64,000 nucleotides of DNA, taken from Flagellimonas spongiicola. GTDB taxonomy: Bacteria > Bacteroidota > Bacteroidia > Flavobacteriales > Flavobacteriaceae. Positions 56,765-64,000 of the stretch are shown one piece after another. How positions within the stretch are numbered: the first letter of the stretch is position 1; each line of letters begins with the position of its first letter. Below the pieces are notes generated by a model. That model saw only the letters and a program-made list of their open reading frames with translations, did no database searches and was not told the DNA's origin. The stretch covers positions 496,001 to 560,000 of the forward strand of contig NZ_JAMFMA010000002.1 in the NCBI RefSeq assembly GCF_023502425.1, in the 5' to 3' direction. Both the position numbers and the translations under genes were made by a program.

Positions 56765-57370
56765 ATGAAAAAGACATCTAAACTACTGCCAATAGCGTTA
56801 ATCTTATTCTTATTTATGAGCACTATGAATGCACAGGAAAAAGACAATTTACCGTATCACCAAATCCCAGATTACCCTGCTGACTATAGCCCCGGAAACG
56901 TTGCGGCTAGAATGATAGATGGTCTTGGTTTTAGATTCCATTGGGCCACTAAAGAGCTTACCGAAAAGGATTTGGAATACAAAGCATCTGAAGATGGCCG
57001 TACCATTTTTCAGACCATGCAACACATTTATGGCATGTCCGAAACCATTAAGAATGCCCCAAGTGCAACTCCCAACATACGACCTATGGATATTGAAGGT
57101 TTGTCATACGAAGAACTGCGCAGCAAAACATTGCATAATCTAAAAGCTGCAAGTGAGCTTATGGCCGGTAAACAAGCAAAAGATTTTGAAGGATTTGAGG
57201 TAATTTTTCAACGTGGTGACAATCAATCAAAATACCCGTATTGGAATATGATCAACGGCATGTTATCGGATTGTATCTATCATGCAGGGCAGATTACAAT
57301 GCTAAGACGCGCCTCTGGCAATCCAATCAATCCTAATATTAGTGTCTTTTCGGGTAGGTTGAGAAATTAA
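56765..57370 (+). CDS. Exported DinB family protein
   Basis: A 201-aa protein with a signal peptide (to about residue 21, TMNAQE) and a DinB-type four-helix bundle. Putative metal-binding histidines are in TMQHIYGMSE and DCIYHAGQITMLRR. Function unknown; exported DinB proteins form a distinct set in Bacteroidota. It is the third DinB-like gene in this window (with 11528 and 48081). The stop lies 4 bp from the convergent SulP stop. Confidence 0.88.
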   Translation: MKKTSKLLPIALILFLFMSTMNAQEKDNLPYHQIPDYPADYSPGNVAARMIDGLGFRFHWATKELTEKDLEYKASEDGRTIFQTMQHIYGMSETIKNAPSATPNIRPMDIEGLSYEELRSKTLHNLKAASELMAGKQAKDFEGFEVIFQRGDNQSKYPYWNMINGMLSDCIYHAGQITMLRRASGNPINPNISVFSGRLRN

Positions 57371-57374
57371 ACCT

Positions 57375-58916
57375 CTATTTATACGGCCATATTTTGTCTA
57401 CCGCTACTTTGTAGGTTGGATCTTCCATCACATTTACCTCTATAATTTCGTCGGCATTTTGTAACAAACGTCTACAATCCTTACTGAGGTGCTTTAAATG
57501 CACTTTCTTGCCTAATTTTTTATAGCGTTCTGTAATCTTGCTTACTGCTTCTATGGCAGACATGTCCACCACACGGCTTTCCGCAAAGTCAATGACTACC
57601 TCATCAGGGTCATTCACCACATCGAACTTTTCAGCAAAAAGGGTAGTACTTCCAAAAAACAAAGGTCCATAAATTTCATAATGCTTCACCCCTTCCTCAT
57701 CAGTGTGCTTTCTTGCACGAATTCGAATGGCATTATCCCAAGCAAATACCAAAGCTGAAATGATGACGCCTACCAAAACGGCCAGAGCCAGATTATGAAG
57801 GAACACGGTTACCAATGTAACCAAGATCATAACCAGGACATCGGATTTAGGCATACGTCTAAATGTTCGCAAACTTGCCCATTCAAAAGTACCAAGCGCC
57901 ACCATGATCATCAGACCTGTAAGTGCAGCCATAGGTACTTTTTCAATCAAACTTGATCCAAACATGATGAATGCCAGAAGCATGATTGAAGCAACTATTC
58001 CCGATAACCGAGCTCGTGCTCCATTGGAGGTATTGATAAGGCTCTGCCCAATCATTGCACAACCTCCCATACCGGAAAATAGGCCAGAGAGTATATTGGC
58101 CGTACCCTGTGCAACAGCTTCCTTATTGCCTCTTCCTCTAGTTTCCGTAATCTCATCCACAATATTCAGGGTAAGCAAACTTTCAATCAAACCAACACCA
58201 GCAACAATGGCCGCATATGGAAATATGATTTGCAAGGTCTCAATTGTGTAAGGCAATTCTGGAATATGGAACGGTGGAAAAGTTCCCTCAATGGAGGCAA
58301 TATCCCCAATGGTTCTAGTATCTATTCCAAAGAAAAATACAATACCAAAGACTAAGAGAATTGCAACCAACGAAGCTGGGACAACCTTACTTAACTTAGG
58401 CAGACCCCATATCACGAACATTGTTAACAACACCAATCCTAAAAAGATATAGAGCGTAGTTCCAGTCAACCAATTACCATCCATGGTTTTGAACTGATCT
58501 AATTGGGACATGAAAATGATAATTGCCAAACCATTGACAAATCCGAAAATGACAGGATGTGGCACCAATCGCATCAACTTTCCTAATCTTAGAAACCCTG
58601 CAGCCATTTGAAGTAGTCCCGCTAATACCACCGTGGCAAAGACATATTCCACCCCATATTGTTGTGCCAAGGATACAATTACAACCGCCACTGCTCCAGT
58701 TGCTCCTGAGATCATCCCCGGTCTGCCGCCTAATATTGAGGTTACCAAACCCATAACAAAAGCCGCATAAAGTCCCGTCAAAGGCGAAAGTCCTGCTATA
58801 AAGGCGAACGCAATTGCTTCTGGAACCAAGGCCAGAGCAACGGTTAAACCTGAAAGGACTTCGGTTCGGTAATTTACTTTTTGTGAAAAATCGAATAGAT
58901 TGAGATACTTTTTCAT
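57375..58916 (-). CDS. SulP family anion transporter with STAS domain
   Basis: A 513-aa inner-membrane transporter of the SLC26/SulP family, starting at ATG 58916 (MKKYLNLFDFSQ). It has many transmembrane helices with the signature VALALVPEAIAFAFIAGLSPLTGLY and GGRPGMISGATGAVAVV near the N-terminus, and a C-terminal cytoplasmic STAS domain (about 400-513, DPDEVVIDFAESRVVDMSAIEAV). Members carry sulfate, bicarbonate or dicarboxylates; there is no sulfate gene nearby, so bicarbonate is equally possible. The frame can be extended 10 codons but without support. Confidence 0.94.
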   Translation of the reverse strand: MKKYLNLFDFSQKVNYRTEVLSGLTVALALVPEAIAFAFIAGLSPLTGLYAAFVMGLVTSILGGRPGMISGATGAVAVVIVSLAQQYGVEYVFATVVLAGLLQMAAGFLRLGKLMRLVPHPVIFGFVNGLAIIIFMSQLDQFKTMDGNWLTGTTLYIFLGLVLLTMFVIWGLPKLSKVVPASLVAILLVFGIVFFFGIDTRTIGDIASIEGTFPPFHIPELPYTIETLQIIFPYAAIVAGVGLIESLLTLNIVDEITETRGRGNKEAVAQGTANILSGLFSGMGGCAMIGQSLINTSNGARARLSGIVASIMLLAFIMFGSSLIEKVPMAALTGLMIMVALGTFEWASLRTFRRMPKSDVLVMILVTLVTVFLHNLALAVLVGVIISALVFAWDNAIRIRARKHTDEEGVKHYEIYGPLFFGSTTLFAEKFDVVNDPDEVVIDFAESRVVDMSAIEAVSKITERYKKLGKKVHLKHLSKDCRRLLQNADEIIEVNVMEDPTYKVAVDKIWPYK

Positions 58917-58996
58917 GCTGTGGTTTGAAGCCGGCAAAAATACCAATATTCCATTAGTAGACCATAAGTATGTTCATTTTTAAGGATTTGGCAATT

Positions 58997-59968
58997 TTAC
59001 CACCGCCTTAAGCCCAATAATTTTTCCCCCAATGGGCTTAATTTTGCAGTTTTATATTTATCCCTTTCCCAATTTCTTGGGTCTCCTGGAAATGCAAATC
59101 CCTCTGGAGCCAATCTATTTTTCCAGGAATTGATGCGCCATTCACGCAATGCCTTGTTATCTTCTTCGGCTGGCATCATCGAAATGTATTGCGCCACACG
59201 AACCTTGTCTTTGGATACATTGGGACGAATACCATGCGGCTCTGTACTATTGAATATCAACAAATCGCCAGCCTCCATTTTGACCTTTACGATTTTCTCT
59301 TCCAAACCATCTAGGTTAGGTTGAAATGGATCTCGATCTTCTGGCTGTGTCAGTTTCCATGTATCATAATTGCGATAAAGCCATGGAATACATTGAAAAC
59401 CGCCCATGTTTTCATCGGTTTGGTCCGCCAATGCCAACACACCCTGCACATTTTGTGGTTTTGTTTCAGGATCATAATCCCAATGAATAAACCCTTTTTT
59501 TTGTTGGCCCGGTCGTAGCGGAATGTTCAAATTGGCACGGTCAATGGTCACCCACAGTTTTTCCGTACCCCAAACATCCACAAAGGCATCATATACTTTT
59601 TGCACCTGTCTATTATTCCATAAGTGCTGGTGATTATAGACTTCCACCATTCCCGTTCCTGTAAGTTCCTTCATTTTCATTTCCGCTCGGACCGGGGCGT
59701 ACCATGTTGACGAATCATTGGGATCCTTTTCGTCAAATTCCCAAATAAATTCAGCAGTTGCTTTGACTTGCGCTTTGGATACCGCATTTTTAATTACGAT
59801 ATATCCGTTTTCCTTCCAAAATGTCCAATCATCCTCGGAAAGTACTCGAAGCGGTTTCCCATTGGATCGATCATTCAATTTTAATTTGCTGGTGGTAGCA
59901 GTCGAGGGATTACCTGGAATCTCCTTATGAGCCTTATTGGCCATTTCCATTTTCTGTTTCTCCTTCAT
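58997..59968 (-). CDS. Phytanoyl-CoA dioxygenase (PhyH) family protein
   Basis: A 323-aa Fe(II)/2-oxoglutarate-dependent oxygenase from ATG 59968 (MKEKQKMEM). The iron-binding HxD is in FIHWDYDPE (His about 160), the distal His in NSTEPHGIRPN, followed by the 2-oxoglutarate Arg in KVRVAQY. The substrate is unknown; PhyH relatives act on lipids, ectoine or small natural products. Frame extension to TTG 59974 is rejected. It is monocistronic and lies downstream of a terminator/repeat element. Confidence 0.88.
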   Translation of the reverse strand: MKEKQKMEMANKAHKEIPGNPSTATTSKLKLNDRSNGKPLRVLSEDDWTFWKENGYIVIKNAVSKAQVKATAEFIWEFDEKDPNDSSTWYAPVRAEMKMKELTGTGMVEVYNHQHLWNNRQVQKVYDAFVDVWGTEKLWVTIDRANLNIPLRPGQQKKGFIHWDYDPETKPQNVQGVLALADQTDENMGGFQCIPWLYRNYDTWKLTQPEDRDPFQPNLDGLEEKIVKVKMEAGDLLIFNSTEPHGIRPNVSKDKVRVAQYISMMPAEEDNKALREWRINSWKNRLAPEGFAFPGDPRNWERDKYKTAKLSPLGEKLLGLRRW

Positions 59969-60044
59969 AACCAAAAAGTTACGAAAAAATACAGTTGCCT
60001 ATTTGCCTTACATAAAATCGATTAGTCACCTATAATAAATTATA

Positions 60045-60088
60045 TAAAAAAAGAACCGCCCCAAGCGGAGAGCCTGAGGCGATTCTTA
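60045..60088 (-). terminator. Terminator hairpin of the repeated element, copy 2
   Basis: Stem AAGAACCGCC / GGCGATTCTT (one pair is a G-U on the minus-strand RNA) with a long loop, followed by a run of seven T on the minus strand. It lies 55 bp past the stop of the lipoprotein at 60143. Confidence 0.75.
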
Positions 60089-60144
60089 ACTAAATAACCA
60101 ACCAAAAAACTTGTTTATATTGTCTATAAGGATTTAGATTCCTT
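60045..60144 (-). repeat. Structured non-coding element, copy 2 (shared 17-mer flanked by hairpins)
   Basis: The core CTAAATAACCAACCAAA at 60090-60106 (plus strand) is identical to 30439-30455. As in copy 1, it is bounded by the terminator hairpin and, on the other side, by a stem TAAGGA / TCCTTA at about 60129-60147. The spacer between core and second stem is shorter than in copy 1, and the stem sequences differ, so structure rather than sequence is conserved. Confidence 0.5.
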
Positions 60145-61066
60145 ACATTTTTCTTTGCCTTTTCACGTTCATTATGGAATTTTTAACTTTTGAACGCTTT
60201 TTCACGGCACTTTTACCAGATTTTAAGTATTGAATGTATCCTCTTCCCTGAAACTCATAAATGGTTTCACTTGCCACATGGTACAATTCAATGGTACTAT
60301 CATCAATAACGTAAAGTTCAAAATAGTCATTGCCCATGAAGTCATAATCCAGTGTTAAAGTTTTAAGTGATGGGTCATTGGGCACATCAAACACTTGATA
60401 ATCTCCTTCATAATTCCATTGTAGGTTCACCAATGATGTGCCAGCACCGTCCACCGAAGACCTAAAGAAACTTCCGTCATTCCCTGAAAGGAAGGCCAAA
60501 AAGTTTTCGTCGTCAAAGTCGTTGACTGCCCCAACTTCACTGGTGTATACCTTTTCCCAAGCTTCATATTCCTGCAAAAAGTAATGTAGGTTATCATAAA
60601 ATACTTGATCATAATCAAAGGTGTTTTGCTGATATCCCCTCATAATATAGGATGTGTTTGTATCGGCACTATATAATTCTATGGTGTTACCGTTCAACGC
60701 AATTACTTCCAATAACCAAACTCCATCCAAGTCATGGTCTATTTCCACTGCTCCAAAATGGGTCCCATAGCTCGCCACATCGATTCCCAATCCATTGCCG
60801 GTTTTCCCAATTCCAACTAGATTATTATTAGCAAGCAAAACCCCATGATCAAATGTTAGTGTAAAAGCCCGTTGAATAAAAGGTACTTCTCCATTTCCTT
60901 TGGTGGCATTTATATCCACGTACCACAAATCGAAGTCTTCTAGAGTCAAAGCCGTGTTCACAGGTGTAGGTTCAAAAAAATCATCTTCTATTATCACATC
61001 TGTATGGCAAGAAGTTGCCAACATGCTAATTCCCAATAATGCAAAAAGTAATTTTCCGTATCTCAT
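60143..61066 (-). CDS. Lipoprotein with two related beta repeats, unknown
   Basis: A 307-aa lipoprotein (lipobox ATSC, Cys20), starting at ATG 61066. The mature part contains two homologous repeats ending in NGNTIELYSADTNTSYIMRG and DDSTIELYHVASETIYEFQG, each preceded by D-x-D strands (IDHDLDGVWLLEV / LDYDFMGNDYFEL) and an aromatic segment. The tail is strongly basic (KSAVKKRSKVKN, VKRQRKM), which is unusual for a surface lipoprotein. The frame is open to 61120 but the signal peptide starts at 61066. Function unknown. Confidence 0.83.
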   Translation of the reverse strand: MRYGKLLFALLGISMLATSCHTDVIIEDDFFEPTPVNTALTLEDFDLWYVDINATKGNGEVPFIQRAFTLTFDHGVLLANNNLVGIGKTGNGLGIDVASYGTHFGAVEIDHDLDGVWLLEVIALNGNTIELYSADTNTSYIMRGYQQNTFDYDQVFYDNLHYFLQEYEAWEKVYTSEVGAVNDFDDENFLAFLSGNDGSFFRSSVDGAGTSLVNLQWNYEGDYQVFDVPNDPSLKTLTLDYDFMGNDYFELYVIDDSTIELYHVASETIYEFQGRGYIQYLKSGKSAVKKRSKVKNSIMNVKRQRKM

Positions 61067-61165
61067 AATCCGCAGGTTTTGATTCAATTGAAAAAGACCA
61101 AGCACCATGCCAAAAATCATAACTATTTGATTTTCAGTTTTTAATGTGTGATAAAAGATATTTTT

Positions 61166-61173
61166 TAGCTTTG
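61166..61173 (+). promoter_or_regulatory. -7 box TAGCTTTG for gpsA
   Basis: A perfect TAnnTTTG match 17 bp before the gpsA ATG, implying a very short leader. No -33 element was found at standard spacing. Confidence 0.55.
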
Positions 61174-61189
61174 CGATTAAATCTTTTGG

Positions 61190-62191
61190 ATGGATACTAA
61201 ACTTCGCTTTGGCGTAATTGGTGGAGGTAGCTGGGGTACTGCTATTGTAAAAATGTTGGTTGAAAATTTAGACCAAGTGTCTTGGTATATGCGAAATGAA
61301 TCAGCTATAGATCATATCCGTTCCGAAAAGCACAACCCAAACTATTTAAGCTCTGTTGAGTTTGATGTTTCTAAATTAAGGCTGAGTAATAACATGAACA
61401 CTGTTGTAGACCAATCCGATGTTCTTGTTTTTGCCATTCCGTCTGCCTTTTTAGAACCAGAATTGAAAAAATTATTCGCTTCGTTAAAGGATAAAATCAT
61501 CTTTTCCGCCATAAAAGGGATTGTTCCGGAAAGCGGACTTATTGTTGGTGAACATTTCCATGACAATTACAATATCCCTTTTGAAAATATTGGAGTGATT
61601 ACAGGTCCTTGCCATGCAGAGGAAGTAGCCTTGGAACGTTTGTCATACCTTACCATTGCGTGTGCGGATGGCAAAAAAGCGGAATTGTTGGCTGATGCGC
61701 TGCAAAGTCATTATATCCGAACCAAGATATCCGACGATATTATTGGCACAGAATACGCCGCCATGTTAAAGAACATTTATGCAATTGCCGCCGGGATTGC
61801 ACATGGTCTGGGTTATGGCGATAATTTCCAAAGTGTGTTGATGAGCAACGCCATTCGCGAAATGAAGCGGTTTATAGACAAAGTCTACAAAATGAAACGG
61901 AATATCAACAATTCAGCTTACCTCGGAGATTTGTTGGTAACGGGGTATTCAACCTTCAGTAGAAATCGTATGTTCGGGAACATGATTGGTAAAGGTTATA
62001 CGGTTAAAAGTGCCATGATGGAAATGAATATGGTAGCGGAGGGCTATTATGCCACAAAAAGCGCACATTTAATCAATCAAAATCGGATTAAAAAAACAAA
62101 AACCCCAATTATCAATGCAGTTTATGCTGTGTTATACGATAATAAGAATCCTAAAAAAGTTTTTCGCAAACTGACGGATAAAATGAATTGA
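61190..62191 (+). CDS. gpsA: NAD(P)-dependent glycerol-3-phosphate dehydrogenase
   Basis: A 333-aa cytosolic enzyme that reduces dihydroxyacetone phosphate to sn-glycerol-3-phosphate for phospholipid synthesis. The Rossmann motif GVIGGGSWGTAIVKML, the GPCHAEEVALER stretch and the catalytic lysine region EYAAMLKNIYAIAAGIAHGLGYGDN are present. A -7 box TAGCTTTG lies just upstream. It converges on glpD with 9 bp between stops, so synthesis and breakdown of glycerol-3-phosphate are adjacent. Confidence 0.96.
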   Translation: MDTKLRFGVIGGGSWGTAIVKMLVENLDQVSWYMRNESAIDHIRSEKHNPNYLSSVEFDVSKLRLSNNMNTVVDQSDVLVFAIPSAFLEPELKKLFASLKDKIIFSAIKGIVPESGLIVGEHFHDNYNIPFENIGVITGPCHAEEVALERLSYLTIACADGKKAELLADALQSHYIRTKISDDIIGTEYAAMLKNIYAIAAGIAHGLGYGDNFQSVLMSNAIREMKRFIDKVYKMKRNINNSAYLGDLLVTGYSTFSRNRMFGNMIGKGYTVKSAMMEMNMVAEGYYATKSAHLINQNRIKKTKTPIINAVYAVLYDNKNPKKVFRKLTDKMN

Positions 62192-62200
62192 TACCCTTCC

Positions 62201-63871
62201 CTAAACTCTTCTGTCCAAGGAGAAATTGGAATGCGTATCCAGTTCGTTCAACAATTTCTCCTTGAATTGCTGTATCTCTTGTTTTGAATAACCAAACGTC
62301 TTCTGGAATTCATCCAAAACGGGTTGCATATATTCACGTACACTGTCAATATCGAAATACAACCGCCCTGTCCTCCTAATAAAGAAGTCCATTGGGGTGA
62401 CTGACATCTCATGGGCAATTGAAAATTGAACCTCAGCACGAATCAACCTAACATAAGGATCCTTGATTCTTAAATTGGCATATGTAGCCAAAATCAAGTC
62501 AGTTTGGATGCCATAGGTGGTAACCAAATACCATGCGTCATATGCTGTAAATCCTTCAGTTTGCAAACGATTGCTTATCTCATCCATGTATTTTTTAACA
62601 TGTTTGAACTTCTTGAAGGCACTGCCACAAAGCGGAAGTTTATCAGTAATACATTGTACTAGTTCCACCCCATGTTCATCTTCCATCCTTTGAGCAATCC
62701 TATTCACGGTTCGTTCTGCCATCTTGCGATATCCCGTTAGCTTACCGCCCGCTATGCTAATCAAACCCGTGTCAGAAGTGAAAATCTCATCCTTTCGGGA
62801 AAGTTCTGAAGCAGATTTCCCTTCTTCATGGATCAATGGGCGTAACCCTGCCCAAGAGGAGACTATGTCATCCATTTCTAAATGGATGTCCGGGAACATA
62901 TTGTTCACCGCACTGATCAAATAAATGGCATCCGCCAAATCTGTCTGCACATTGTCTTTGTCCAAATTGAAATTGGTATCGGTGGTGCCCACGTAGGTCA
63001 CCTTTCCACGTGGTATGGCAAAAATCATGCGGCCATCGGGTACATCAAAATAGACAGATTGCTTTACGGGCAATTTTTCCTTTGGAAATACCAAATGCAC
63101 TCCTTTGGTCAAATGTAGCCGCTTTCCTTTTTTGGAATTATTGATACTTCGCAATTCATCTACCCAAGGTCCAGCTGCGCTTACTACATATTTAGCATTG
63201 ATTTTGTATGTAGTATTATTTAGCTCATCATTGACCACTACACCCGATACCTTACCTTTTTTATACAGAAAATCAGTTACCCTGGCATAATTCAATGCCT
63301 CTGCGCCGTGCTTTATACTTGTCTTGATATTTTCAATGGTCAATCTTGCATCATCTGTTCTGTATTCCGCATAATACCCTGCGCCATTCAATATTTTTTT
63401 GGGAAGTAACGGTTCCAATTTCATTGCTGGTTTTTTTTCCAGCATTTGCCGTTTGTCATCACCAGAAACTTGGGCCAGAATGTCATATACTTTTAATCCA
63501 ATGGAAGTGAGCCACTTTCCATAAGAACCGCCTTCAATAAGCGGTAGCAACATTTTTTCTGGAAGCACTAAATGAGGGGCCAGTTTATGTACGATAGCTC
63601 TTTCTGAACCTACTTCCTTGACCAACCAGAAATCAAATTGCTTTAAATAACGTAACCCACCATGAATCAATTTGGTGGATTTACTACTTGTTCCAGACGC
63701 AAAATCACCTTTCTCCAACAACAGTACCTTCAATCCTCGTGAAGCCGCATCCAAGGCAATTCCACCACCGGTGATACCGCCTCCAATGATTAAAAGGTCA
63801 AAGGATTGTTTTGCAATTGCATCAAAGTTTTTTGTTCGGTTAACATTGGTAAATTCCCGTAGCTCTTCCAT
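62201..63871 (-). CDS. glpD: FAD-dependent glycerol-3-phosphate dehydrogenase/oxidase
   Basis: A 556-aa flavoenzyme that oxidises glycerol-3-phosphate to dihydroxyacetone phosphate. The FAD-binding motif LLIIGGGITGGGIALDAASRG, the SGTSSKSTKLIHGGLRYL stretch, the substrate-binding VGTTDTNFN region and the C-terminal helical cap are as in GlpD/GlpO. It is a membrane-associated respiratory enzyme in many bacteria; a GlpO-type oxidase making peroxide is the alternative. The start lies 14 bp downstream of the stop of a partial gene, so it may be second in an operon. Confidence 0.96.
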   Translation of the reverse strand: MEELREFTNVNRTKNFDAIAKQSFDLLIIGGGITGGGIALDAASRGLKVLLLEKGDFASGTSSKSTKLIHGGLRYLKQFDFWLVKEVGSERAIVHKLAPHLVLPEKMLLPLIEGGSYGKWLTSIGLKVYDILAQVSGDDKRQMLEKKPAMKLEPLLPKKILNGAGYYAEYRTDDARLTIENIKTSIKHGAEALNYARVTDFLYKKGKVSGVVVNDELNNTTYKINAKYVVSAAGPWVDELRSINNSKKGKRLHLTKGVHLVFPKEKLPVKQSVYFDVPDGRMIFAIPRGKVTYVGTTDTNFNLDKDNVQTDLADAIYLISAVNNMFPDIHLEMDDIVSSWAGLRPLIHEEGKSASELSRKDEIFTSDTGLISIAGGKLTGYRKMAERTVNRIAQRMEDEHGVELVQCITDKLPLCGSAFKKFKHVKKYMDEISNRLQTEGFTAYDAWYLVTTYGIQTDLILATYANLRIKDPYVRLIRAEVQFSIAHEMSVTPMDFFIRRTGRLYFDIDSVREYMQPVLDEFQKTFGYSKQEIQQFKEKLLNELDTHSNFSLDRRV

Positions 63872-63885
63872 AGCATATTTGCTTC

Positions 63886-64000
63886 CTATTCAATATAGTT
63901 TTTTTCTAAAAAATAATTGACCAATGCCTCTTTCATAAGTATGGATTGTTCGCCTGGTTTTAGGGGTGGCAATTGTTCCTTAACAGTATAGTGTGGCCAA
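63886..64000 (-). CDS. C-terminal end of an unidentified protein (cut by window end)
   Basis: The minus-strand frame open from the window edge to TAG at 63886 encodes the last 37 residues, starting WPHYTVKEQLPPLKPGE and ending NYFLEKNYIE. Too little is visible to name a family. The position, 14 bp upstream of glpD on the same strand, makes co-transcription likely. The start lies beyond the window. Confidence 0.6.
   Translation of the reverse strand, partial: WPHYTVKEQLPPLKPGEQSILMKEALVNYFLEKNYIE

Overview
This 64 kb window is chromosomal sequence from a Bacteroidota bacterium, most likely a marine Flavobacteriaceae. The evidence is: AT-rich DNA; many lipoproteins and three TonB-dependent receptors with carboxypeptidase-regulatory-like N-termini; -7 promoter boxes of the Bacteroidota form TAnnTTTG; an eukaryote-type IleS; a DksA with a degenerate zinc finger; and the order ileS - dksA-like - lspA. 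Genus level cannot be fixed from the sequence alone. No rRNA, tRNA, CRISPR array, IS element, integrase or phage gene was found, so this reads as core chromosome with a few accessory loci.

Layout. 1-5344: the 3' end of formate-THF ligase (cut by the window edge), an unknown secreted protein, glycyl-tRNA synthetase with a coiled-coil membrane protein, and ComF. 5415-8906: an Ig-like lipoprotein converging on an omega-amidase/NUDIX/ankyrin operon that lies directly downstream of katG (8997-11213). 11528-12756: a secreted DinB protein and a SYLF protein. 12832-20425: an accessory-looking cell-surface region with a small lipoprotein plus an HExxHxxH zincin lipoprotein, then a DUF5689/lamin-tail lipoprotein, a TonB-dependent receptor and a divergent secreted EEP-family nuclease. 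20432-25454: an unknown lipoprotein, a four-helix membrane protein and an Oar-like TonB receptor. 25626-30313: the DUF3108 - tryptophan-dioxygenase-family - M23 peptidase - pgi operon. 30636-34697: uvrC and a patatin/BamA-like protein. 35049-40839: a tiny membrane peptide, 5-formyl-THF cyclo-ligase, and ileS - dksA-like - head-GIN protein - lspA. 41019-47247: a LEA-like lipoprotein, recO with a TonB receptor, gdhA and metB. 47334-54876: small operons (DUF3298 lipoprotein, DinB, Asp/Glu racemase with a 45-codon leader gene, ArsC-like protein, EamA transporter, thioesterase, nitronate monooxygenase, bestrophin, YheT hydrolase). 54976-61066: a cytochrome c lipoprotein, a protein with a duplicated domain, a frameshifted conserved gene, a DinB protein, a SulP transporter, a PhyH dioxygenase and a lipoprotein with a repeated domain. 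61190-63871: convergent gpsA and glpD, the two directions of glycerol-3-phosphate metabolism.

Items most worth a second look: (1) the surface locus 12832-20425, which combines putative nucleic-acid processing (LTD and OB-like DUF5689 lipoprotein, receptor, EEP nuclease) with a lipoprotein zincin and its small partner; (2) a structured non-coding element present twice (about 30406-30507 and 60045-60144) that shares a 17-base core flanked by hairpins; (3) a frameshift in a conserved gene at 56280-56748; (4) three unannotated small ORFs (35049-35135, 48674-48811, 50800-50925). Function calls rest on motifs read by eye; no database search was possible.
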